From contig JACNJW010000028.1 of NCBI GenBank assembly GCA_014382365.1, positions 154,725 through 218,724 of the forward strand: a stretch of DNA of 64,000 nt, written 5' to 3'. A program made the position numbers and the translations under genes. The notes under the pieces are model-generated. The model searched no databases and was not told where the DNA came from. It saw only the letters and a list, made by a program, of their open reading frames with translations. Position 1 is the stretch's first letter. Each line of letters opens with the position of its first letter. Positions 55,487 to 63,266 of the stretch are shown piece after piece. Origin of the DNA: SAR324 cluster bacterium (GTDB lineage: Bacteria; SAR324; NAC60-12).

Positions 55487-56737
55487 ATGAAATCCCTTTT
55501 TTCTTTGTTGCTACTAACTCTGCTCTTTTGTTGGCCTTTGCAGGGCAAGGAAGTATTCGTCAATGGTACGGCAAAAATTTATGATGGAGATAAAATTCAT
55601 GCAAAAAATCAGGCCTTAAAAAATGCACTGTTGGAAGCAGTGAAAAAGGGGCTTCAAACTGTTTTAACAGAAAATACAATCGCCAAAAATTATGAGGTCA
55701 TAAAAGGACAATTTTACAGAGCCAGCCAAAATTACATCAGCAGTCATGTAATACTTGCTGAAGAAATGAGTCTGGACAATACATTTTATGAAAGCAGAAT
55801 CCTGGCCCAGGTTGATTTGGAAAAAATTCGCCGCAAATTAAATGTGCTGCGTATTACGCACGACGGAGTGTCCAATAAAAAAGTGTTGCTCATTTACCAC
55901 AGCCGCATTGCAGACACAGTTGCTTTAGAAAGCACTGTGGTGCAGGATACATTAGCAGTAGTGAATAACACATTTGCCGAACAAGGTTTCCAGACCTTTA
56001 ATCAAAATACAATGAAGCGGGTCCAGCTTGCCCTGAAGGAGCTAAATACTACAGCGAGATCTGTAGACAGTCTGCTGGCTGCAGCACTAAATCTTGAGGC
56101 CGATATCCTGCTGATCATGGGTATTACTTCTGTTGAAACTGATAAACTTCAGGGAGCATTCTATAAAGTGAGTTCAACCGTTTATTTAAGTCTTTATGCT
56201 GCCCCAACAGGACAACAAATTGCCGAAACTGTTGTTGAGCAGCATGAAAATTCAGTCCATCAACTCAGTCAGTCAGAAAATGATATTTTATTAGCCAGTG
56301 CGGCAAAACAGGCTGGAAGAGAAAGTGCTCGCCGCTCAATTGAACAACTGACTCGTTTTTATCAAAACAGCGGTACCGGCGGACAGTCATATGCGATAGT
56401 TTTTAGTGGGTATTCTCCACGTAGAGAGAATTTAATCGTGGATTATTTGGAAAACTCAACTGAAGTCACCAATCTTGCTGAAGTAAAAAATACACCAGGA
56501 TTGTTGGAACTGGAATTGGTTACTTTAATGCGCAAAAGTACACTGCGCAGGAGAATAACCAGTGACCTGCTTGAACTTGAAATTGAGACTGCCACAAAAT
56601 CTGTTGCAGGTAATCAGTTGATTCTCATCAATCCCAATCCGATGGAAGAAGAAGACAAGGAGGAGGAAGAAGAGGTCTCAGCAGACGCTACTGAAGCTGC
56701 GGTAGAAAGTACAAAAAATGACGTTCCTTCGCAGTAG
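55487..56737 (+). CDS. Exported protein, FlgT-like N-terminal region, acidic tail
   Basis: About 416 residues from ATG 55487, with a signal peptide (about 1-18, ending 'CWPLQG'). 'VFVNGTAKIYDGDKIHAKNQ' and 'ALKNALLEAVKKGLQTVL' resemble the FlgT/LPP20-type N-terminal fold that gathers at secretion or motor structures. The rest is not recognised. The end is acidic ('EEEDKEEEEEVSADATEA'). It follows the lipoprotein gene by about 100 bp on the same strand and may act with it. Confidence 0.7.
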   Translation: MKSLFSLLLLTLLFCWPLQGKEVFVNGTAKIYDGDKIHAKNQALKNALLEAVKKGLQTVLTENTIAKNYEVIKGQFYRASQNYISSHVILAEEMSLDNTFYESRILAQVDLEKIRRKLNVLRITHDGVSNKKVLLIYHSRIADTVALESTVVQDTLAVVNNTFAEQGFQTFNQNTMKRVQLALKELNTTARSVDSLLAAALNLEADILLIMGITSVETDKLQGAFYKVSSTVYLSLYAAPTGQQIAETVVEQHENSVHQLSQSENDILLASAAKQAGRESARRSIEQLTRFYQNSGTGGQSYAIVFSGYSPRRENLIVDYLENSTEVTNLAEVKNTPGLLELELVTLMRKSTLRRRITSDLLELEIETATKSVAGNQLILINPNPMEEEDKEEEEEVSADATEAAVESTKNDVPSQ

Positions 56738-57066
56738 ATTCTACCCTGCACATCAATTCAGCCTTGCTGTCTTTCTTATAGTCCGGATAAAAATATACTG
56801 CTTTAGAGTTCCAATTTTGTATTTACAGATAAAAGTGAAAGATCTTGAAATCTCTAACTCAAATGTTTAGTGTAAAGTTGTTGCCTGCTTCAGCAAATTG
56901 TCAGTATTTTTTAGAATTTATTGCTGACAACTGATGTCTTTTGTTCTACCTGCAACATTTATAATTTAATCGAACGTTTAAATTGTTTTACTTACACAGA
57001 TTTTGTGAACCACTTAAAACCATGCTTTTCTGGAACCAGATTATAGCTGAGCAAAAATAACAAAAA
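56738..57066. other. 329-bp non-coding gap
   Basis: AT-rich DNA with no convincing reading frame, repeat or hairpin. It probably carries the promoter of the exported protein that starts at 57067, but no clear -35/-10 pair was picked out. Confidence 0.6.
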
Positions 57067-57789
57067 ATGAGGAGTGCAAAAATATTAATATCTCTGTGCT
57101 TGTTTATGCTGCTGGCAGTCAATGTACAGGCAGAAACAATTTACGAATTGGATTTTTCCAATGCTGCAGGGAATGTTAAAAACTGGTTTGAAAAGATTGA
57201 TTGGGAGTTTCGTGAAGATATTGCGGAGATGAATCTCCGCTTTGAAGACGACAAGTTGGTGATTGAACCAACTAAAGATGAACTGGGTGTCCTGATGCGT
57301 GAGTTTGAACCGGAAGACTATCTGCAGGGTGTTACTAAAATCCGAATTGAATGGGGAGTTGACCAATATCTGCAGGGTGCAGACTGGAGTGGTCCCAAAG
57401 AAAATTTCAGAAATACACGTGAACCGATTTCCTTCATGGTCTTTTTTGGAGATACCAAGTTGGACAGCGGATTTATTTTTGCACCAAACCTGCCTTATTT
57501 TATAAGTTTTTTTCTTGGTAAAGATGAAAAGCCCAACGAGGTCTATTTTGGTAACTACTGGCAGGAAGGAGGTCGTTATCTATGTATTCCCTGTGACGGC
57601 AGTACTGGAAAAACATTTGTCACTGAGATTGACCTTGCAGAAAAATTTGTTGAATTATTTGGTAAGAAACAACTGCCGATAACGGCATTAGGTATCGAAA
57701 TTGATGCCCAGAAGACTGAAAAAGTAAATGGACGCTACTCAAAAGCCTTTATTAAACGGGTCCAGTTAATCAAGCAGAAAACAAATTGA
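57067..57789 (+). CDS. Exported protein of unknown function (sulfur cluster)
   Basis: 240 residues: signal peptide about 1-22 ('LLAVNVQA'), then a beta-rich body of the type seen in DUF3047-like secreted proteins ('WFEKIDWEFREDIAEMNLRF', 'KIRIEWGVDQYLQGADWSG', 'DTKLDSGFIFAPNLPYF', 'YLCIPCDGSTGKTFVTEIDL'). One CxxC-like 'CIPC' is the only thiol pair. The family link is weak. It precedes the exported rhodanese by about 380 bp, and a decayed copy of its 3' third lies at 59729, showing the locus was duplicated around it. Confidence 0.7.
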   Translation: MRSAKILISLCLFMLLAVNVQAETIYELDFSNAAGNVKNWFEKIDWEFREDIAEMNLRFEDDKLVIEPTKDELGVLMREFEPEDYLQGVTKIRIEWGVDQYLQGADWSGPKENFRNTREPISFMVFFGDTKLDSGFIFAPNLPYFISFFLGKDEKPNEVYFGNYWQEGGRYLCIPCDGSTGKTFVTEIDLAEKFVELFGKKQLPITALGIEIDAQKTEKVNGRYSKAFIKRVQLIKQKTN

Positions 57790-57888
57790 GCTGAAAATAG
57801 TCGAAATACTTCGTTCTAAGTATGCAACCCATGACTATCAATAATTTTGCAGTCTTTTTTCTAATATTTAAAAAATAACATTTTTCTC

Positions 57889-57917
57889 TTGACAGCGGAA
57901 TAAACCGGTATTATATT
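57889..57917 (+). promoter_or_regulatory. Strong sigma-70-like promoter for the rhodanese gene
   Basis: TTGACA at 57889-57894, a 17-bp spacer, TATATT at 57912-57917. Both boxes are near consensus. The start should be close to 57924. The 377-bp gap (57790-58166) holds this promoter, the hairpin just after it, and a second AT-rich palindrome near 58021-58066. Confidence 0.75.
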
Positions 57918-57922
57918 ACGGG

Positions 57923-57960
57923 AATATGGAATTGGTGGTGTTGCTACTTCCATATTTTTT
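57923..57960 (+). terminator. Hairpin with T-run at the start of the rhodanese leader
   Basis: AATATGGAA (57923-57931) pairs with TTCCATATT (57948-57956) around a 16-nt loop, followed by a T run to 57960. It looks like an intrinsic terminator, but it lies at or just after the predicted transcript start, so it may be a leader attenuator, a 5' cap structure, or the terminator of a very short RNA. Confidence 0.6.
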
Positions 57961-58166
57961 CATCATACTTGATCGCAGGATTTAGTTGATGAATTTAATT
58001 AAATTGCCGGGGTTTTTGCGAAATTTATATTTATTAAATTATATATTTTAATTAATAAATTTATAGTTTTAGTTAGTTTAGTCGTAAGCTCCGACGATTA
58101 TTGAATATAAAAATAAATCAAAGAATGGTTCAATTACTATTTGTTAACATTAACTCAAGGAGTATT

Positions 58167-59114
58167 ATGAAGATTAAACTGTTATCAACTGTTTTATCAC
58201 TATTATTTGTTTCCAACATCGTGTATGGAATTCAAGTATCAGGGCCAATTGTGGATTCAGAGTGGTTGGCAAATAACCTGGCTCAGGTTACTGTGCTGGA
58301 TATACGAAAGAAAGATGATAAATTCAGTTCTACAGGTACTTGCGGTGGTAAAATTGGCCACATTAACGGGGCACTGTTTCTCAAGTGGGGAAAAGTGCGC
58401 GGAACTCGAAAAGTTGCTGGACAAGATGTAAAAAAATTGATTCCACCCAAAGGATATTTCGAAGATTTGCTGCGTGGTTTTGGAGTAAATAACGACGGAG
58501 CAATTGTTTTGACCAGTGATGGTACAAGTTCAAAATACTCTACGTTTGCAACCAGGATGTATTGGCAACTAAAGTATTATGGTCATGACAATGTGGCAAT
58601 TCTAGACGGCGGAAATGCACAATGGGTGGCTGATGGGAAAGCTCTGAATTGCGAAAAAACTTCAGCTCCGCAAAAAGGGAATTTTAGTGTCGGTGAAGTT
58701 CGTGAAAAACTTCTGGCCACACCGCAAGAAGTTGCACAAGCAGTTAAATCCGGAGGAATCACTTTGATAGATGGCCGGACTCAGGACTATTATCTGGGTA
58801 CTAAACAAAAATCCTATGTTTATGCAAAAGGACATATTTCTGGTGCCAAGAATTATCCTCATCCACAGTGGTTTGCTGCAAAAGGCCCGGCAACCTTTCT
58901 TTCAGCCCACCAAATGGCAATGACAATGAAGGAAATCGGAATTGATGCGCATGCACCTGCTATTACCTATTGTGATAGTGGGCACTTAAGTACTGGTGTC
59001 TGGTTTGTGATGTACGAACTGCTTGGTAACAAAGATGCTTCTTTGTTTGATGGTTCCATGCATCAGTGGACCTTGGATAAAAACAATCCGACAACTGCCG
59101 GAATAATGGAATAG
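58167..59114 (+). CDS. Exported two-domain rhodanese (thiosulfate sulfurtransferase)
   Basis: 315 residues from ATG 58167 (AAGGAG 5 nt upstream). Signal peptide about 1-20 ('LFVSNIVYG'). Two rhodanese domains: the first ('TVLDIRKKDDKFSSTGTCGG') has no Cys in its active loop ('VLTSDGTSSKYST'), as in the inert N-domain of two-domain enzymes. The second has Cys269 in 'ITYCDSGHLSTGVW'. The enzyme would transfer sulfane sulfur from thiosulfate in the periplasm. It starts a run of sulfur-handling genes. Confidence 0.93.
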   Translation: MKIKLLSTVLSLLFVSNIVYGIQVSGPIVDSEWLANNLAQVTVLDIRKKDDKFSSTGTCGGKIGHINGALFLKWGKVRGTRKVAGQDVKKLIPPKGYFEDLLRGFGVNNDGAIVLTSDGTSSKYSTFATRMYWQLKYYGHDNVAILDGGNAQWVADGKALNCEKTSAPQKGNFSVGEVREKLLATPQEVAQAVKSGGITLIDGRTQDYYLGTKQKSYVYAKGHISGAKNYPHPQWFAAKGPATFLSAHQMAMTMKEIGIDAHAPAITYCDSGHLSTGVWFVMYELLGNKDASLFDGSMHQWTLDKNNPTTAGIME

Positions 59115-59126
59115 AGTTCTTACATT

Positions 59127-59157
59127 CGGCCTGAATAAAAATTTATGATTCAGGCCG
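59127..59157. repeat. Hairpin after the rhodanese gene
   Basis: CGGCCTGAAT (59127-59136) pairs with ATTCAGGCCG (59148-59157) around an 11-nt loop; no T run follows. It may be an mRNA-stabilising end or processing site between the rhodanese gene and the TPR gene. Confidence 0.65.
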
Positions 59158-59190
59158 GCAATAAAACGCTAAAAATCTAAAGAGGTATCC

Positions 59191-59655
59191 ATGCTAAAAT
59201 TATCTTATCTGGTGCTTGTTTTACCTTTGTTTTACGCAGTTGTATTTTTTACGCCACTGCAGGCAGGCAATCTGTCAACACAAGACCAAGCACTTTGTGC
59301 GGATTTAATTCGGCAAGGCAGAGAAGCTTACGTGCGTGGTAAATACTTGGATGCTAAAGAAAACTTTCGGAGAGCAATTATAGTTGATCCGGAAAATATG
59401 ACTGCCTGGAAATATTATGATCAAAGTGTGATTTTTGCACTGGCAGAAAAAGTCGAAAAGAATTCAAGTTTAATCATGCCGGATGTTTCAGTCCGCCTGG
59501 AAAGGTCTTCACTTTTAACTCCTTTGTCAGCTGAGGACTTGACCAAGGCAGCCGCAACAATTGAGACTAAGAAACAAAATACTGATACTTCGGCTACAGA
59601 ATTTCAACCTGAGGAAGAGGAAGAGGAAGAGGAAGAGGAAGAGGAAGGTTGCTAG
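59191..59655 (+). CDS. Exported TPR protein with polyGlu-Gly-Cys C-terminus
   Basis: 154 residues: signal peptide about 1-25 ('FFTPLQA'), one TPR-like unit ('GREAYVRGKYLDAKENFRRA', 'IIVDPENMTAWKYYDQS'), a linker, then twelve Glu encoded by GAGGAA x6 and a final Gly-Cys before the stop. The C-terminal Cys is at the end of a long flexible acidic arm. Function unknown. AAGAGG precedes the ATG. It sits between the rhodanese and the YeeE genes. A Cys at the extreme C-terminus of a flexible arm recalls DsrC and SoxY, which carry sulfur on such arms, but this is inference. Confidence 0.8.
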   Translation: MLKLSYLVLVLPLFYAVVFFTPLQAGNLSTQDQALCADLIRQGREAYVRGKYLDAKENFRRAIIVDPENMTAWKYYDQSVIFALAEKVEKNSSLIMPDVSVRLERSSLLTPLSAEDLTKAAATIETKKQNTDTSATEFQPEEEEEEEEEEEEGC

Positions 59656-59728
59656 TTCATTTCAAAGTCTGAATTGAAACAGCAATTAAGACCTGTCAGT
59701 TATCAAATACATCATCAGTAAGAAATAT

Positions 59729-59847
59729 AAATTTATTTTGTAAGAAACAACTGCAGATAACGGCATTAGCTATTAAAATCTATGCCTAGAAGACCAAGAA
59801 AGTACCTGGACGCTGCACTAAAGCCTGCATTAAACAAATACAATTGC
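59729..59847 (+). pseudogene. Decayed copy of the 3' end of the gene at 57067
   Basis: GTAAGAAACAACTG, GATAACGGCATTAG, and GGACGCT match the end of the exported-protein gene (57660-57780) in the same order. The reading frame continues LFxKKQLxITAL... but meets an in-frame TAG at 59787 and several lost residues, so it is not functional. Only the last about 40 codons are recognisable. Confidence 0.85.
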
Positions 59848-59863
59848 TAAAGCCTGATCCCAA

Positions 59864-60355
59864 ATGAAACTTTTTAAGAACACACTTGACCCAATGATTG
59901 CTCTCACCCTGATTGCAGTCCTTGATATTTTTCTCTTCCTGCTGGTTGGAGCATGGACAGTTGGAGGTGGAGAGACAATGATTACAGGTTTAGTTGCAGA
60001 ATTATTTATGGGTGATGAGCTTGCCAGAATCCCCTTCTGGAATCTTGTCTTTAAACCGGATGCAGGTTACTGGAAAATTTATATCAGTCTGGGGATGCTG
60101 TTTGGTGCAATTGTGGGTGCAGTTTTGAGCAAAGAGTTTTACCTGCGGCTTCCGCGCAGGCTCAGTGAATGGGTGATGATTACCGCTGGAGGATTGTTGA
60201 TGGGGTTTGGAATCCGTCTGGCTTTTGTTTGTAATGTGAGCACCTTCTTTGGTCTGACACCTCAAATGAATCTTGGAGGTTATCTTGCAATCAGCGGAAT
60301 TTTAGCAGGTGCCTGGGTCGGCTCCTGGATCTATAAAAAAATACTGGAAGGATAA
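59864..60355 (+). CDS. YeeE/YedE-type sulfur transporter, first half
   Basis: 163 residues with four to five helices. The YeeE/YedE motif is 'GGLLMGFGIRLAFVCNVSTFFG' region with its conserved Cys. YeeE/YedE proteins import thiosulfate or related anions, with thiol relays through the pore. This protein covers one half of the full-length family; the next gene gives the other half after 3 bp. Confidence 0.9.
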   Translation: MKLFKNTLDPMIALTLIAVLDIFLFLLVGAWTVGGGETMITGLVAELFMGDELARIPFWNLVFKPDAGYWKIYISLGMLFGAIVGAVLSKEFYLRLPRRLSEWVMITAGGLLMGFGIRLAFVCNVSTFFGLTPQMNLGGYLAISGILAGAWVGSWIYKKILEG

Positions 60356-60358
60356 ACC

Positions 60359-61000
60359 ATGTCTGTTGTTGCCGAATGCATACTAGCGTTTATTTTTGGT
60401 TCTGTAGTTGGTCTATTGGTTCAGCGCTCACGTTTTTGTAATACTGCAGCACTGCGGGATGCAATGTTGTTTAAAACTTATAGAAACACCAAACCACTCC
60501 TGATTGCAATGATGATTCTGACATTTGGGTTCACACTTTTCCTCACCTTTGGAGAAGGTAAGGCCATGCATTTTGACGTAGGTTTGAATCAGGTAGTGGG
60601 ACTATTCCTCTTTGGAATCGGCATGGTTCTCGCCGGTGCATGCACCGTCTCAACCTGGGTCAAGGCCGGTGAAGGAAATGTCGGAGCAATGTGGGCACTT
60701 CTTTTCACTTTTGTGGGAATGTTTCTTTTTTCGTTGCTCTGGTCAGCAAATTACTGGCCGCCGGCACCAGCCAGCATGACTGGAGAACCAAATTTTGAAG
60801 CACTTCAGTTTGGTTTTATCAATGCCCGAACTCTGCAGGATAAAACTGGAATTCCGGCAGTGGCATTTGGAATGGTACAGATATTCTTGCTGGGTTTAAT
60901 TTATCGTGCTATTCTGAAAAAAGAGCAGGCACAACAGTTACAACATGATCTGGCTGCAGCAAAACATCAGGCAAAATCGGCAGGCACAGGCAATAGTTGA
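60359..61000 (+). CDS. YeeE/YedE-type sulfur transporter, second half
   Basis: 213 residues: 'FGSVVGLLVQRSRFCNTAAL' and 'FGIGMVLAGACTVSTWVKAG' are the two conserved Cys motifs of the family, followed by a loop and two helices. The C-terminus is a charged, Gln- and Ala-rich tail in the cytoplasm. It pairs with the 59864 gene to make a two-subunit transporter. TusA downstream is the usual cytoplasmic partner, which would take the sulfur. Confidence 0.92.
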   Translation: MSVVAECILAFIFGSVVGLLVQRSRFCNTAALRDAMLFKTYRNTKPLLIAMMILTFGFTLFLTFGEGKAMHFDVGLNQVVGLFLFGIGMVLAGACTVSTWVKAGEGNVGAMWALLFTFVGMFLFSLLWSANYWPPAPASMTGEPNFEALQFGFINARTLQDKTGIPAVAFGMVQIFLLGLIYRAILKKEQAQQLQHDLAAAKHQAKSAGTGNS

Positions 61001-61040
61001 TTTCAATTGGTAAAAAACAAATTAACACAAAAAGGATAGT

Positions 61041-61352
61041 ATGGGATTATTTTCTCGAAAAACAAAAACTGAAGATCTACAACCGTTGGACCTGCCTGAA
61101 GTAACACTGAGTGACGGCACTGCATATCAAATTGCACAACAAATTGACTGTATTGGAGATTCTTGTCCACGTCCTCAAATGATGACTAAGAAAGCAATCA
61201 ACAGTGCGGCAACCAATGACGTTGTGGAAATCATTATTGATAATCCTTCCTCCATGGAGGCAGTTCCGCCAATGGCACCCCAAATCGGTGCAACCCATCT
61301 GGAAACAGTTACTGACGATAACTGTTGGAAAATTTATCTTAGAAAAGATTGA
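61041..61352 (+). CDS. TusA-like sulfur carrier with N-terminal extension
   Basis: 103 residues; the TusA domain is at about 34-100 with the active C-P-x-P as 'CIGDSCPRPQMMTKKAI' (Cys42; Cys37 also nearby). About 30 residues precede it ('EDLQPLDLPEV'), longer than standard TusA. TusA proteins accept persulfide sulfur and pass it to DsrE- or other carriers. GAGG-less but AAAGGA lies upstream. It is the expected partner of the YeeE pair before it. Confidence 0.93.
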   Translation: MGLFSRKTKTEDLQPLDLPEVTLSDGTAYQIAQQIDCIGDSCPRPQMMTKKAINSAATNDVVEIIIDNPSSMEAVPPMAPQIGATHLETVTDDNCWKIYLRKD

Positions 61353-61370
61353 TCTGAATTTAATTTAGGA

Positions 61371-61577
61371 ATGATTAAATTATTTTTGACAAGATTTTTT
61401 GTAGCCCTGACATTTGCCTTAAGTCTGGCAACACTGCTTTATGTTTTTATTGTGCCGATGCCAAGTATGAAGACTTCACGAGACGGTATTCCGCATTTTA
61501 CGCCAAATGTAGTTGATCCAATAACCGGTGATACTCTGCAGATCCGAATGCTGGTCAAACATTATAAAGGAGATTAA
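61371..61577 (+). CDS. Small membrane protein of the sulfur cluster
   Basis: 68 residues: one helix at about 10-29 ('FFVALTFALSLATLLYVFIV'), then a polar tail with 'PHFTPNVVDPITGDTLQIRM'. No cysteines. TTTAGGA lies before the ATG. It starts 18 bp after TusA and ends immediately before the 30-residue gene, with which it may form a complex. Family not recognised. Confidence 0.7.
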   Translation: MIKLFLTRFFVALTFALSLATLLYVFIVPMPSMKTSRDGIPHFTPNVVDPITGDTLQIRMLVKHYKGD

Positions 61578-61670
61578 GTGGATTTTGACATAGAAATGAT
61601 TGCGGAACTCATCATGTTTATTGTTGCAATGGGGGCACTGTATATTTTTTTTCTGAAAGATTCTTTCTAA
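61578..61670 (+). CDS. 30-residue membrane peptide
   Basis: GTG at 61578 follows the previous stop directly, with AAAGGAG (61566-61572) 5 nt upstream, a strong site. The product MDFDIEMIAELIMFIVAMGA then LYIFFLKDSF is a short acidic start, one helix and a charged end, like CcoQ-type or other single-helix accessory subunits. The strong ribosome site and tight spacing argue that it is real. Function unknown. Confidence 0.65.
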   Translation: MDFDIEMIAELIMFIVAMGALYIFFLKDSF

Positions 61671-61720
61671 TTCCTGGCTGCAGGTATACTGCATCTTTAT
61701 TGTTAATTAATAAATTTACG

Positions 61721-61987
61721 ATGGATCGAGCGAGTTATTTATTTTGTGTTGGCAGTGTGCTGGTTTGCCTGGGAATTGCGCTTTTAGCTTTCCCTGCAGC
61801 CTCAGTTTCCAGGGCAACTCTTGAAACTGCACAAACGCCAAAGGATGCCGAGGAGATGCAACCCCTTGATTTAGGCGCATTTGGAGTTGTTTCTGTGCTG
61901 GAGTTGCTGGATTATTATTTAGAAAATCCTCCAGAAAAAACTACTGTTGAAACTGCAAGTCAAGAAACGCATTTTCAAGGTTGCTGA
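61721..61987 (+). CDS. Membrane-anchored small protein with Gly-Cys C-terminus
   Basis: 88 residues from ATG 61721 (TTG 61700 possible). N-terminal helix about 5-27 ('LFCVGSVLVCLGIALLAF'), then a periplasmic part with 'EEMQPLDLGAFGVVSVLELL' and the end 'ETHFQGC'. Like the TPR protein at 59191 it ends in Gly-Cys. The helix also has two cysteines. The 'QPLDL' block also occurs in the TusA extension. Function unknown; it ends 3 bp before the tandem rhodanese gene. Confidence 0.7.
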   Translation: MDRASYLFCVGSVLVCLGIALLAFPAASVSRATLETAQTPKDAEEMQPLDLGAFGVVSVLELLDYYLENPPEKTTVETASQETHFQGC

Positions 61988-61990
61988 TGT

Positions 61991-62968
61991 ATGCAGAAGG
62001 CTGGTCCAGTTTTATGGCTTTTTTTTATATTTTTCACCTTCGTGAAAAGTGGACTCGCAGAACCTGCATTAAGTTATACGACTGAGATCAAGTCTCCTCT
62101 TGCCAATGGAGCAATTGTGGTTGATGTCCGTCAGGAACAGAGTTGTCTACAGGGAAGTTTAGCAGGTGCACGTTGTTTGCCTGCTGCAGATTTTTTTGGA
62201 CCACATGGTCGTCTGATAAATACAGCCGAGCTATCATGGTTGCTGGGTACTGCTGGTCTTTCCGGAGGCGAGCATGTACTTGTAGTTGGAAACTCTCCAC
62301 TAAAGCGGGACTTTGTTGCAGGAATTTTATTTCTTGCAGGACAGCAAAAACTGAGCATTCTTACTGTTCCCTTTTTAGAGCTGACTAAAAACTCTACTGC
62401 TTTAACTCCTGGACAAAAACGTTTGAACACGCGTTCAGCAGTGCACTCTCAACCTTTCCGCTCTAAACTGATTATTTTACGTACTGAGTTGTCTGCATTG
62501 ACCAAAGGGAAGCAAATAATAGACTTGCTGGACGGACGCAGCGAAAAAGAATACTGGGGAGAAAGCATTCGAATATTCCGGGGAGGACATCTCCCCGGTG
62601 CGCAGCACCTGCCGGCTGCAGAACTCAGGACAAAACTAAGAAACAACTCAACACTGGTTACGAATTACAACTCTCCAATTGTTTATGGACATAACACTCT
62701 GGAAAGTGTGGCGTATTTTAGTTTACTGCGTGCAGGATTCGGAGTTGATGCCAGGGTCTTTCTTGCAGGCTGGGCAGACTGGGCCGTGCACACTGATCTG
62801 GCAGTTGACAGCCTGACTTATCCTGATAATAATGTTTTGCAAAAAGTAAAGACTCAACAAACAAAGTCACAAAATAATAATAATTTTCTGCCTGCTTTCA
62901 TAGTTATTATTGGTGGTTTGCTGTTGCTGGGCTGGGGTATTTACACTAAATATGGAAAACGATCATGA
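61991..62968 (+). CDS. Membrane-anchored tandem rhodanese lacking active-site Cys
   Basis: 325 residues: signal peptide (about 1-23, 'FVKSGLA'), two rhodanese-like domains ('IVVDVRQEQSCLQGSLAGAR', 'IIDLLDGRSEKEYWGESIRI'), then a C-terminal helix at about 296-318 ('FLPAFIVIIGGLLLLGWGIY') and basic end. The active loops read 'VLVVGNSPLKRDF' and 'IVYGHNTLESVAYF', without Cys at the nucleophile place, so catalysis is unlikely. It may be a binding platform for a partner carrier. Stop overlaps the next start by 4 nt. Confidence 0.85.
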   Translation: MQKAGPVLWLFFIFFTFVKSGLAEPALSYTTEIKSPLANGAIVVDVRQEQSCLQGSLAGARCLPAADFFGPHGRLINTAELSWLLGTAGLSGGEHVLVVGNSPLKRDFVAGILFLAGQQKLSILTVPFLELTKNSTALTPGQKRLNTRSAVHSQPFRSKLIILRTELSALTKGKQIIDLLDGRSEKEYWGESIRIFRGGHLPGAQHLPAAELRTKLRNNSTLVTNYNSPIVYGHNTLESVAYFSLLRAGFGVDARVFLAGWADWAVHTDLAVDSLTYPDNNVLQKVKTQQTKSQNNNNFLPAFIVIIGGLLLLGWGIYTKYGKRS

Positions 62969-63258
62969 CTGAAATACTTTTTCATATATCATCCGAAAAA
63001 ACCGGAGCAGTTTTTGCTCCGCTTGCCCGGGCATGTCAGCGGAACAAAACATCTTGGGCTTGTTTCTTTACCGGAGAAGGTGTAAAACAACTTAATGATA
63101 TTGATTTAGTTCAACTGTTAAGCGGTGCAGAAAGGGCAGTTGCCTGTGAACATGCCTGGCATGAGAATATGGGAGAGAAAAAATGTCCGCTTGAGCTTGG
63201 CAGTCAGACCAACAACAGTGAGATGATGACAGAAACAACACGGGTTATCAGTCTTTAA
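62965..63258 (+). CDS. DsrE-like small sulfur-relay protein with Cys
   Basis: 97 residues, soluble: 'ILFHISSEKTGAVFAPLARA' then Cys24, Cys33, 'AVACEHAWHENMG' (Cys61) and 'KKCPLELGSQTNNSEMM' (Cys74). The fold and the CPLELGSQTN pattern resemble DsrE-related proteins in sulfur clusters. It is the only one of the three small proteins here that has cysteines. Its frame overlaps the tandem rhodanese by 4 nt. Confidence 0.75.
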   Translation: MTEILFHISSEKTGAVFAPLARACQRNKTSWACFFTGEGVKQLNDIDLVQLLSGAERAVACEHAWHENMGEKKCPLELGSQTNNSEMMTETTRVISL

Positions 63259-63266
63259 GGACAGCA

